From: Bacteroidaceae bacterium
Lineage (GTDB): Bacteria > Bacteroidota > Bacteroidia > Bacteroidales > Bacteroidaceae
Reading direction: 5' to 3'
Length of the DNA: 43,585 nucleotides
Assembly (NCBI GenBank): GCA_017649485.1
Contig: JAGCGS010000033.1
Coordinates: 1-43,585, forward strand
A program made the position numbers and the translations under genes. The notes below the pieces were generated by a model. It had not been told where the DNA came from and did not search any database. It saw only the letters and a list, made by a program, of their open reading frames with translations. Of this stretch, positions 23,507-30,867 are shown one piece after another; the first letter of the stretch is position 1, and the number at the start of each line of letters is the position of its first letter.

Positions 23507-24634
23507 ATGGCGGGAATCTACATACATGTACCTTTTTGCAAGACCAGATGCGCATATTGCGACTTCTACTCCACGACTTTAAAGGAGCTGAAGCCACGCT
23601 ATGTGGAAGCTGTATGTCAAGAATTGGCGATGCGTTCTGACTATTTGCATGGTGAGCCCATCCGCACTTTATATTTCGGCGGTGGCACACCCTCACAATT
23701 AGGAATGGATGATTTCAAAAAATTGTTTGCCTGCCTGGAAGATATATATGGACTGGACACCTGCGAAGAGACAACCCTCGAAGCTAATCCCGACGACCTG
23801 ACTGAAGACTATGTACAGATGCTTAGCTCCTTACCCTTCAATCGCATTAGCATGGGCATACAGACTTTCCACGAGCCTACATTGCAACTGATAGGAAGAA
23901 GACATACGGCATCAGAAGCTATTGAAGCTGTACGTCGATGCCAAAGGCATGGCTTCAAAAATATCAGCATCGACCTGATTTATGGCTTGCCTGGTGAAAC
24001 ACCTGAGCAATGGAAGCAAGACCTGCAAACAGCCTTCAGCTTGGATGTGCAACATATCTCGGCTTATCATCTCACCTACGAGGAAGGCACTCGCCTTTGG
24101 CAGATGTTACAACTAAAAGAAATTGCCCAGGTTAGCGAGGACACCAGCGTGGAATTGTTCCGAATGCTTTGCGATGAGATGCAGCAAGCTGCCTTTGAGC
24201 ATTATGAGATTTCCAACTTTGCTCGTCCTGGCTATCGATCCCGGCACAATAGTGCTTATTGGCATGAGGTGCCTTATTTGGGTTTTGGCCCAGGTGCCCA
24301 CTCTTTTAACGGCAAGAGCCGCGAGTGGAATGTAGCTTCTTTGGCAAACTACATGCTGGCCATTGAGCATGGACTCCGTGACTTCGAACAAGAAGAACTG
24401 GATATAGACACACGCTATAACGAGTTTGTAATGACTCGCCTCCGCACTTGCGAGGGCTTCAATCTCAACGATGTCAAGCAGAAGTTCGGTAAGCCTTATC
24501 ACGACTATTGCCTACATTTAGCTTCTCCCTACCTTCATCAAGGCTTGTTGGAACATAAAAAAGATGCCCTCAAGCTTACTCCTAAGGGCATCTTCGTATC
24601 AGACGATATCATCAGCGACTTAATGCGAGTGTAA
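23507..24634 (+). CDS. hemW: HemW, radical SAM heme chaperone-like protein
   Basis: ATG 23507 (MAGIYIHVPFCKTRCAYCDF) is the conserved start; an upstream Met at 23462 sits inside the -7 box. The radical SAM cluster is Cys11-x3-Cys15-x2-Cys18, followed by FGGGTPS, the SAM-binding GGGTP motif, and the HemW C-terminal domain (HNSAYWHEVPYLGFGPGAHSF). 375 residues. The HemW type has CxxxCxxC with F, unlike true HemN, and is thought to deliver heme rather than oxidise coproporphyrinogen III. Plus-strand single gene, followed by a repeat-bearing gap. Confidence 0.9.
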   Translation: MAGIYIHVPFCKTRCAYCDFYSTTLKELKPRYVEAVCQELAMRSDYLHGEPIRTLYFGGGTPSQLGMDDFKKLFACLEDIYGLDTCEETTLEANPDDLTEDYVQMLSSLPFNRISMGIQTFHEPTLQLIGRRHTASEAIEAVRRCQRHGFKNISIDLIYGLPGETPEQWKQDLQTAFSLDVQHISAYHLTYEEGTRLWQMLQLKEIAQVSEDTSVELFRMLCDEMQQAAFEHYEISNFARPGYRSRHNSAYWHEVPYLGFGPGAHSFNGKSREWNVASLANYMLAIEHGLRDFEQEELDIDTRYNEFVMTRLRTCEGFNLNDVKQKFGKPYHDYCLHLASPYLHQGLLEHKKDALKLTPKGIFVSDDIISDLMRV

Positions 24635-24669
24635 AGGGAAAAAGCTAATGTTTCCATTATTTTTGTCGG

Positions 24670-24757
24670 ATTAACCATAAGCTTATGAGTTCTTAACCTA
24701 TGGTTTAGGCATGCTAAGCCTATGGTTTAATGTAGCTTAACCTATGATTATTTTATT
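24670..24757. repeat. Four tandem 22-nt units in a gene-free gap
   Basis: Units at 24670-24691, 24692-24713, 24714-24735 and 24736-24757. Shared pattern is TTAACC-TATGGTTTA; unit 2 has CTTAACCTATGGTTTAGG and unit 3 CTAAGCCTATGGTTTAAT, unit 4 CTTAACCTATGATT, unit 1 the most diverged. AACC-TAT-GGTT is itself a short palindrome. The period of 22 is two helical turns. The 303-nt gap 24635-24937 otherwise holds only the promoter near 24883. Confidence 0.7.
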
Positions 24758-24882
24758 GCTTGCCTGTTGGCTTAAGCGATAAAGTTATACTAAAAAAGGG
24801 GTTAGCTGGCTCAATAGCCATGAAAGGAGGGATAAGGCGTTTTTTTCTTTTACAAAAGAGATGATATTTCATATTTTATTTG

Positions 24883-24890
24883 TACTTTTG
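24883..24890 (+). promoter_or_regulatory. -7 box of the carboxylesterase gene
   Basis: TACTTTTG, a full TAnnTTTG match, 48 nt before ATG 24938. No good -33 element is found. The 22-nt repeats lie 125-215 bp upstream. Confidence 0.55.
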
Positions 24891-24937
24891 CCGAGCAAAT
24901 GAAAATGTGGAAGTTCTAAATAATTAACATTATAATT

Positions 24938-26596
24938 ATGAGTAAAAAGTATTTTACAACTGTTAGAGTACTGATGGCAGCATTGGTAGCTATCATGGTG
25001 ACATCCTGCACTCAGAATACTGAGGTGACATTGCAGGTCAAGACCCAGGCCGGTGTGGTTGAGGGTATTGCCGAAGACGGCATCAAGAAGTTCTTAGGTG
25101 TACCTTTCGCTGCTGCTCCTGTAGGCGACCTGCGTTGGAAGGCTCCACAGCCAGTTGTGGCTTGGGAAGGTGTGCGTGAGGCAAAGACTTTTGGCAATGA
25201 CCCTATGCAGCCCAGAGTATTTGGTGACATGAACTTCCGTGGTCCTAAGACCGATGAAGACTGCCTCTACCTCAACATCTGGACACCTGCTAACTATACC
25301 GATGAGGCACTGCCTATACTGATTTATTTCAATGGTGGTGGCTTGATGGCAGGTAGCGGTAGCGAACCTCGCTATGATGGTACGGCTATTGCCCAGCTGG
25401 GTGTTATCGGCGTAACTGCCAACTACCGTGAGGGTGTATTTGGCTTCTTCGCTCATCCCGACCTTACTGCTGAGACTTCTTACAAAGGTAGTGGCAACTA
25501 TGGTTTCTTGGATCAGGTAGCTGCTATCCAGTGGGTAAAGGACAACATCGCAGCTTTCGGTGGTGATCCTAACCGCATCAACATTGTGGGTGAGTCTGCT
25601 GGCTCATTCTCTACTTCATTGCTCATGTGCTCACCTCTGTCTAAAGGTAATCTGGCAGGTGTGATGGGATCAAGTGGTGCTGAGGTGCTGCCTTACGGTG
25701 CTGTTGCCCAGACTGATGCTGACGCCGCTGGCGCTAAGTTGCTCGAGAGCAGAGGTATCAAGTCGCTGGCTGATGCCCGTGCTCTGTCTGCAGATTCTTT
25801 GCAGAAGCTCATTCCTCCACAGGGCATGGCGAATGTGGTGCTCGACGGTTACTTCATGAAGGAGAGTGCCGACGATGTGTTCAAGAAAGGCGAGCAGGCT
25901 CAGGTGCCTCTGCTGGTGGGCTGGAACTCACAAGAGGGTAGTCCTGCAGGTGCATTGCGTGGTCAAGAGCAGACATTGGCTAACTACAAGAAAGCTATGA
26001 CTGCTACTTTCGGCGATATGACAGACGAGATCTTCAAGGCTTATGGATTGGAAACTGATGCCGACTTGTTCAGCATCAAGAGTCTGAACTTGGCAGGCGA
26101 CTTGTTCACAGGTTTCCCAACTTGGAAGTGGGCCGACTATCATGCTAAGACCTCTAAGCAGCCTGTTTACCGTTACAAGTACATGCACCCACGTCCACAG
26201 GTTTCTGCCAAGATGGGTAACCGTGTTGCTGCTTTGGCTGGTGGCGTTCGTGAGATGACTGAGGAAGAAAAGAAAGCACAGGCTGAGCGTCCTAAGTTCC
26301 CGGCAGGTGCAGTTCATTCTGCTGACATCGAGTACGCTATGGGTAACCTCGACTCAAACGAGTTCTACGATTGGCAACCCGAGGACTATGCAATTTCTAA
26401 ACTATTCCTCACTTACTATGCTAACTTCTGCAAGTATGGCAATCCTAACGGTGAGGGTCTGCCTCAGTGGACAGCCATCAATGGTCAGGAAGTGGCTCCT
26501 GTGATGTATATCGACGTAGAGAGTGCAGAGAAAGCTGATGCTGCTACGGAGAATGCATATCGTACCTTAGAGAAGTTCTATTTGAGCAGACAATAA
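24938..26596 (+). CDS. Type-B carboxylesterase lipoprotein, 552 aa
   Basis: Lipoprotein signal ends MVTSC (Cys24). Alpha/beta-hydrolase of the carboxylesterase type B family: KKFLGVPFAAAPVGDLRW, EDCLYLNIWTP, oxyanion segment IYFNGGGLMAGSG, nucleophile elbow GESAGS with Ser220, and the C-terminal part with HSADIEY where the His is expected. It hydrolyses esters, perhaps acyl groups on plant or host glycans; specificity is not visible. It stands alone with a strong hairpin downstream (26614-26657). Usual length is 500-560. Confidence 0.9.
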   Translation: MSKKYFTTVRVLMAALVAIMVTSCTQNTEVTLQVKTQAGVVEGIAEDGIKKFLGVPFAAAPVGDLRWKAPQPVVAWEGVREAKTFGNDPMQPRVFGDMNFRGPKTDEDCLYLNIWTPANYTDEALPILIYFNGGGLMAGSGSEPRYDGTAIAQLGVIGVTANYREGVFGFFAHPDLTAETSYKGSGNYGFLDQVAAIQWVKDNIAAFGGDPNRINIVGESAGSFSTSLLMCSPLSKGNLAGVMGSSGAEVLPYGAVAQTDADAAGAKLLESRGIKSLADARALSADSLQKLIPPQGMANVVLDGYFMKESADDVFKKGEQAQVPLLVGWNSQEGSPAGALRGQEQTLANYKKAMTATFGDMTDEIFKAYGLETDADLFSIKSLNLAGDLFTGFPTWKWADYHAKTSKQPVYRYKYMHPRPQVSAKMGNRVAALAGGVREMTEEEKKAQAERPKFPAGAVHSADIEYAMGNLDSNEFYDWQPEDYAISKLFLTYYANFCKYGNPNGEGLPQWTAINGQEVAPVMYIDVESAEKADAATENAYRTLEKFYLSRQ

Positions 26597-26613
26597 CAAA
26601 AATACAGTATCTA

Positions 26614-26657
26614 AGCATAGAAGCTGGTCACTTTATTTAGTGGCCAGCTTCTATGCT
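26614..26657 (+). terminator. Long stem-loop after the carboxylesterase gene
   Basis: 19-bp stem, AGCATAGAAGCTGGTCACT pairing with AGTGGCCAGCTTCTATGCT (one G-U), loop 6 nt. There is no long U-run, so it could act by Rho-independent pausing or protect the 3' end of the mRNA. Confidence 0.7.
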
Positions 26658-26717
26658 GTTATGTCTGTAATCAGATGCCCATAAAATGTAAAAAAGCATT
26701 AAACTCATAACCATTAA

Positions 26718-26747
26718 TTGTCAATTCCCAAAAAAATAATATCTTTG
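26718..26747 (+). promoter_or_regulatory. Promoter of the stand-alone plug protein
   Basis: TTG at 26718-26720, 19 nt, TATCTTTG at 26740-26747, 32 nt before ATG 26780. Good match to the Bacteroidetes consensus. Confidence 0.7.
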
Positions 26748-26779
26748 CAAACTGACAACATATAAACATATTAGTTATT

Positions 26780-27445
26780 ATGAAAAGGTATTTTTTACTT
26801 TGGATGATGATTATGTCTTGTGTCGCCCTGTCGGCACAGGAACTATCTGGTGTGATTACTAAGAATGGAAAGCCCAAGAGAGGGTTGACGGTTTCCATTC
26901 TCGGTTCTGATGAAAGCACGACAACTGACAAGTTTGGCCGTTTTTATTTCAAGAATGCTTCTCCTGGTGATATATTGCAAATAGATGTAACAGCCCGCAA
27001 GGCGGCCCGTATCCAACTTAGCGAAGCCCGTCGCCTTAGGGTCTATATCGCTCCATCGGACTTTGTTTATAACAATGGTCGCATAGAGCAGCATTTACCC
27101 TATACAGCTTTGAGGTCGGATGCAGTAGTTCGAGGCAATATAGTGATGCACGATCAGATTATGAGTTCTGGCTTACATTCTGTATCTGATTTACTGAAAA
27201 ACTTCATGACAGGTGTCCGCATTGAACAGGAAATGATGAGTAGTAACATTGTGATGAGAGGTCCTGGTTCCATCATGGGCAACACCGCGCCTCTGTTCGT
27301 TGTCGATGGTGTTGTTATGGAATCTCTTGATGAGGTTGACCGTCTTGTACCAGTAGAGACCATCAGCAAACTGGTACTCAATAAAGAAGGTACTGGCTGG
27401 GGAGCCCGTGGAGGCAATGGTGTGATAGAGATTACCACGCGCTGA
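26780..27445 (+). CDS. Stand-alone carboxypeptidase-like plus TonB plug domain protein, 221 aa
   Basis: Signal peptide to ALSAQ (about 20). Residues about 21-95 are a carboxypeptidase regulatory-like domain (ELSGVITKNGKPKRGLTVSILGSDESTTTDKFGRFYF), as found at the front of SusC proteins. Residues about 130-221 resemble a receptor plug (SDLLKNFMTGVRIEQEMM...IVMRGPGSIMGNTAPLFVVDGVVME...GVIEITTR). The barrel is entirely missing: the frame stops at the place where the barrel would begin, and the next gene begins 60 nt later. It is therefore a small periplasmic protein, either a decayed receptor or a functional soluble plug. A weak terminator (CCTCA/TGAGG then T5) follows at 27454-27471. Confidence 0.8.
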   Translation: MKRYFLLWMMIMSCVALSAQELSGVITKNGKPKRGLTVSILGSDESTTTDKFGRFYFKNASPGDILQIDVTARKAARIQLSEARRLRVYIAPSDFVYNNGRIEQHLPYTALRSDAVVRGNIVMHDQIMSSGLHSVSDLLKNFMTGVRIEQEMMSSNIVMRGPGSIMGNTAPLFVVDGVVMESLDEVDRLVPVETISKLVLNKEGTGWGARGGNGVIEITTR

Positions 27446-27453
27446 GTTAGGAA

Positions 27454-27471
27454 CCTCATTTGAGGCTTTTT
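27454..27471 (+). terminator. Short terminator after the plug protein gene
   Basis: CCTCA-TT-TGAGG followed by CTTTTT. Confidence 0.5.
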
Positions 27472-27505
27472 ATCTCCTACTTACTATTGATGATGTGCTT
27501 AAGAT

Positions 27506-28114
27506 ATGGATATTATGAATAAACAAATTATAGGATTTTTATTGGTATGCTTGACAATAACAGGATTCGTAAGCTGTTCAAGTAGTTCGTTTGACGATAT
27601 TGTGGCAAACCGTCGCAGTGTGAGAAGCTACGATAAGAGCAAAAAAATCAGTGAAGAACAGATCCGCACATTGATAGCAACCTCCCAGGAAGCCCCTTCT
27701 TGGGCAAACGTACAAGCCACACGATATTATGTAGTGATGTCAGAAGAGAAACTAAACCAGGTTCTACCTGCAATGCTGCAGAATAAGGAAAAAGCATCAA
27801 TGGCTCCAGTGCTAATAGTGACCACCTACAAGCAAAACCAGTCAGGATTCTTTAACGGAGAGCCCTCTAATGAAATAGGTAATGGATGGGGAGCTTTCGA
27901 TGCAGGTCTTAGCAATGCTTTCTTAGTATTGAAAGCAAAAGAAATGGGCTTCGACACCCTAATTATGGGCTTACGAGATGCAGATGGCATCAAGCGAGCC
28001 TTGGATATTCCTAATGATGAAACTGTTATGTCTGTGGTAGCTTTGGGTTATGGTAATCAGGTACCCAAGCGTCCAGAAAGGAAATCTCTGTTTGAAATAA
28101 TGAAAATTAAATAA
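27506..28114 (+). CDS. Nitroreductase-family lipoprotein, 202 aa
   Basis: ATG 27506 or, as likely, 27515 (MNKQIIGFLLVCLTITGFVSC) gives a signal with lipobox FVSC. The mature part is a small nitroreductase: IVANRRSVRSYDKSKKISEEQIRTLI, EAPSWANVQATRYYVV, GWGAFDAGLSNAFLVLKAKEMGFDT and PNDETVMSVVALGYG, covering the FMN-binding Arg-Arg-Ser and the closing glycine. The normal family is cytoplasmic; lipoprotein export of an FMN enzyme is unusual. Followed at 28 nt by an ABM-domain lipoprotein, probably one transcription unit, and perhaps both act on quinone or aromatic compounds since menaquinone genes come next. Confidence 0.85.
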   Translation: MDIMNKQIIGFLLVCLTITGFVSCSSSSFDDIVANRRSVRSYDKSKKISEEQIRTLIATSQEAPSWANVQATRYYVVMSEEKLNQVLPAMLQNKEKASMAPVLIVTTYKQNQSGFFNGEPSNEIGNGWGAFDAGLSNAFLVLKAKEMGFDTLIMGLRDADGIKRALDIPNDETVMSVVALGYGNQVPKRPERKSLFEIMKIK

Positions 28115-28142
28115 GCTATAATCGTTTAAATTTCTATCTATT

Positions 28143-28835
28143 ATGAATAAAGCATTATTCGGCATGGCGATGATGACCGCTTTCGGACTGGCATCATGTG
28201 CTAACAAACCTTCACATCAAGATGAGGAGACTGCTACTGAAGCAATTGCCTCTGGTAACGAAATACGCATCAACTGCCTGTTTAAAGTGTCTTCTGAGGA
28301 CGTGAACAGGATTGTAAAAGTGAGTAAAGAACTGGTTGCTGCTTCTCGTAAGGACAAGGGTAATATCGACTACGATATTTACCAAAGCCAGACGGACAAA
28401 ACACAGTTGATGATTTTTGAAACGTGGAAAGACCAGGCATCATTAGATATTCACTCTGCAGCGCCTCACTTCTTACGAATCGTGCCTCAGATTGCCAATG
28501 CAGCTGTGGGAGAAATGGCTATTCAGAGTTTCACGGAAGCTGGCGAAGGAAATGAGATTCGCATCAACTGTCTGCTGAAAGTAGCTCCTGAGAATGTGAC
28601 CAAGGCCTTGGGTTTAGCACAGGAGTTGGTAGAAGCATCTCGGAAAGATGGTGGCAACATCGACTATGACATCTACCAGAGTCAGAACGACCCTACACAA
28701 CTGATTATCTTTGAGACTTGGAAAGACCAACCATCTCTCGACATCCACTCTGCTGCCGAGCATTTCACACGCATAGTACCGCAGTTACAAGAGATGGCGA
28801 TAGGTGAAATGGCTATCCAAATCTTTAAGAAATAA
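28143..28835 (+). CDS. Lipoprotein with two tandem ABM (monooxygenase-like) domains, 230 aa
   Basis: Lipobox GLASC (Cys19). Two near-identical domains of about 95 residues: first NEIRINCLFKV...NIDYDIYQSQTDKTQLMIFETWKDQASLDIHSAAPHF (about 38-128), second NEIRINCLLKV...NIDYDIYQSQNDPTQLIIFETWKDQPSLDIHSAAEHF (about 137-228). ABM/YgiN-type domains are ferredoxin-like folds acting as dimers on quinones or polyketides; the tandem would form a dimer within one chain. Ends 6 nt before ubiE/menG, so it may be co-expressed with menaquinone synthesis. Confidence 0.85.
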   Translation: MNKALFGMAMMTAFGLASCANKPSHQDEETATEAIASGNEIRINCLFKVSSEDVNRIVKVSKELVAASRKDKGNIDYDIYQSQTDKTQLMIFETWKDQASLDIHSAAPHFLRIVPQIANAAVGEMAIQSFTEAGEGNEIRINCLLKVAPENVTKALGLAQELVEASRKDGGNIDYDIYQSQNDPTQLIIFETWKDQPSLDIHSAAEHFTRIVPQLQEMAIGEMAIQIFKK

Positions 28836-28841
28836 GTCTCA

Positions 28842-29558
28842 ATGCAACAAGAGAAACAGAACATAGGATCTATGTTCGATCGCATTGCAGGGAAGTATGA
28901 TTACCTCAATCACCTGCTGTCACTAAACATCGACAAATGGTGGCGCAGGCAAGCAGTGAAAACCATAAAAAAAGACTTCGATGGGGGATGCCAGTGCCTG
29001 GATGTTGCTATTGGCACTGGTGATCTCGCCATCGAACTTGCTTGTCAGCTGAATAGCCAACATACTTCCTGCAATATTACAGGCATTGATCTATCAATTG
29101 AGATGATGCGTATCGGAGAGGAGAAAGTACGGAAGCGTGGTCTGGAACAGTGCATATCATTTCAGCAGGCAAGTGCGCTCGACATACCATTTGCTGACGA
29201 TACGTTCGATATAGTTACCTGCGCCTACGGCGTTCGCAATTTCTCTAACCTGAACAAAGGACTGGCTGAGATGCAACGCGTGCTGAAACCCAACAGGCAA
29301 CTGATGATTCTGGAGTTCTCTTATCCAAAGAACAAACTGATAGCTTGGACATATGATTTGTATTTCACACATATACTGCCAGCTGTGGGACGTTTTTTTA
29401 GTAAGGACAAAACGGCTTATACCTATCTCAATCGTAGCGTAAAGAGTTTTGTATGGGGGGAGCAGATGTGTAAGCAGTTAACAGCAGCAGGCTTCAGCCA
29501 GGTAACACATAAAACACTCACCTGCGGCATCACTACCATATATACTGCAACAAAATGA
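28842..29558 (+). CDS. menG: Demethylmenaquinone methyltransferase
   Basis: 238 residues of the UbiE/MenG family: FDRIAGKYDYLNHLLSLNIDKWWR, SAM motif LDVAIGTGDLAIEL, IDLSIEMM and FADDTFDIVTCAYGVRNFSN, and MILEFSYPKN. It methylates demethylmenaquinone to menaquinone, the last step. In a Bacteroidete without ubiquinone, menG is the right name. Its stop overlaps the start of menA by ATGA. Confidence 0.93.
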   Translation: MQQEKQNIGSMFDRIAGKYDYLNHLLSLNIDKWWRRQAVKTIKKDFDGGCQCLDVAIGTGDLAIELACQLNSQHTSCNITGIDLSIEMMRIGEEKVRKRGLEQCISFQQASALDIPFADDTFDIVTCAYGVRNFSNLNKGLAEMQRVLKPNRQLMILEFSYPKNKLIAWTYDLYFTHILPAVGRFFSKDKTAYTYLNRSVKSFVWGEQMCKQLTAAGFSQVTHKTLTCGITTIYTATK

Positions 29559-30445
29559 ATCATTTCAACATGAAACATCTTTCTCTTTGGTTTCGTATCA
29601 TCCGCCCACATACCTTGTTTGCTTCCCTTTGTCCAGTAGTGGTGGGATTATTGGTGGCATATCAACAGATAGGTCATGTGGGAAGCTTAATAGCTATATT
29701 AACGGTGCTGTGTTCCCTCTCATTGCAAATACTAAGCAACCTCATCAATGACTACTACGACTTTAAACGTGGCACTGATAAGCCTGGCAGGGTGGGTTTC
29801 AAACGAGCTTTGGCAGAGGGAGCTGTGAGCGAAAGAGAGATGCGATTGGCATGTTATATCACCCTTACCATCTCCATAGCTCTTGGAGCAATACTCTGCA
29901 ATATAGGAGGTTGGGTAATACAAATCATTGGCATTACCGCAATTCTTTTTGCATGGCTTTATACTGCCACACCATACTCCCTCTCATACTTAGGCATTGC
30001 AGATATTTTTGTGTTCCTCTATTATGGTGTATTGGCCACATGCGGTACTGTATGGCTACAATACAAAGCATTGGGACAAGAACCCGACATGCAGCAACAG
30101 ACTTCTCTCTATGCAGGAGCCGTGTGCGGATTGATTTCGATGTGTGTACTGGCCATCAACAATATACGTGATATTGAGGATGATCGGCTAGTGGGTAAGC
30201 GTACCATCCCAGTACGGATGGGCAAACAAGCAGCACTGTTGCTTCTCGGAGTCATCGTTGCACTGATGCCTGTATTTGCCTGGCTGGCTTTCGGAGTAAG
30301 TTGGGCTGTCGCAGTGATTATTCCTGCATCCTATTTATATTATAAGGTGCTAAAATCGAAAGGTGTGGAGTATAATATCTGCCTAATGATGGCTGGCTTT
30401 GTTAACCTTATCTATGTCGGTCTGGTGTGGTTGAGCATTCTGTAG
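29555..30445 (+). CDS. menA: 1,4-dihydroxy-2-naphthoate polyprenyltransferase MenA
   Basis: 296 residues, UbiA-type membrane prenyltransferase with about eight helices. The first Asp-rich motif is NLINDYYDFKRGTD and the second is INNIRDIEDDRLVGKRTIPVRMG. It attaches the polyprenyl tail to DHNA in the inner membrane, the step just before MenG, encoded immediately upstream with a 4-nt overlap. ATG 29555 gives the overlap; ATG 29570 (MKHLSLW) is an alternative. Confidence 0.93.
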   Translation: MNHFNMKHLSLWFRIIRPHTLFASLCPVVVGLLVAYQQIGHVGSLIAILTVLCSLSLQILSNLINDYYDFKRGTDKPGRVGFKRALAEGAVSEREMRLACYITLTISIALGAILCNIGGWVIQIIGITAILFAWLYTATPYSLSYLGIADIFVFLYYGVLATCGTVWLQYKALGQEPDMQQQTSLYAGAVCGLISMCVLAINNIRDIEDDRLVGKRTIPVRMGKQAALLLLGVIVALMPVFAWLAFGVSWAVAVIIPASYLYYKVLKSKGVEYNICLMMAGFVNLIYVGLVWLSIL

Positions 30446-30471
30446 AAAAAAAGTAACAATAATAATAAATT

Positions 30472-30774
30472 ATGAACAAAATAAGAATCACAGCTATTCG
30501 ACAGACAATCTATGCTGACCTAATGGCGAAATATGAGAACCCCATAGAGCATACTTGTGATGTCAAGATAGGACAACAATGGATATCTGTCGATGGGCAA
30601 TGTCCTGAGGGAATGTGTCCTTCAGCTTGGGAATCAATGAAGTCTTTTGTGGAATCATTGGCTCATGGCAAAGGAAACTTTTATGATGGTTGGATGAAAA
30701 ATCCTATGAGTGCCATGATCAGTTGCAATGATGGCTTTCGCCCGTTCAGCTTCTATATCGAGGTGATAGACTGA
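30472..30774 (+). CDS. TIGR04076-family small protein, 100 aa
   Basis: Family of small Cys-bearing proteins of unknown role; recognised by CPEGMCPSAWESM (about 43-55) and the end CNDGFRPFSFYIEVID. Four cysteines (about 29, 43, 48 and 84) could bind a metal or cluster. It begins 26 nt after menA and may be in its operon. No signal peptide, so cytoplasmic. Confidence 0.8.
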   Translation: MNKIRITAIRQTIYADLMAKYENPIEHTCDVKIGQQWISVDGQCPEGMCPSAWESMKSFVESLAHGKGNFYDGWMKNPMSAMISCNDGFRPFSFYIEVID

Positions 30775-30831
30775 CCCATACTGAGTCTGGAAAATCTTTT
30801 GCCATAACAGCAGATTCTCGGTTAAAACTCC

Positions 30832-30839
30832 TATATTTG
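30832..30839 (+). promoter_or_regulatory. -7 box before the six-hairpin protein gene
   Basis: TATATTTG, full TAnnTTTG match, 28 nt before ATG 30868; no TTTG at the proper -33 distance. Confidence 0.45.
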
Positions 30840-30867
30840 CAAAATTAAAGAGAAGGAGTGATAATAA

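Noticed and set aside
24670-24757. CRISPR-like array
   Set aside because: Units are contiguous without spacers, only four, diverged, and there are no cas genes.
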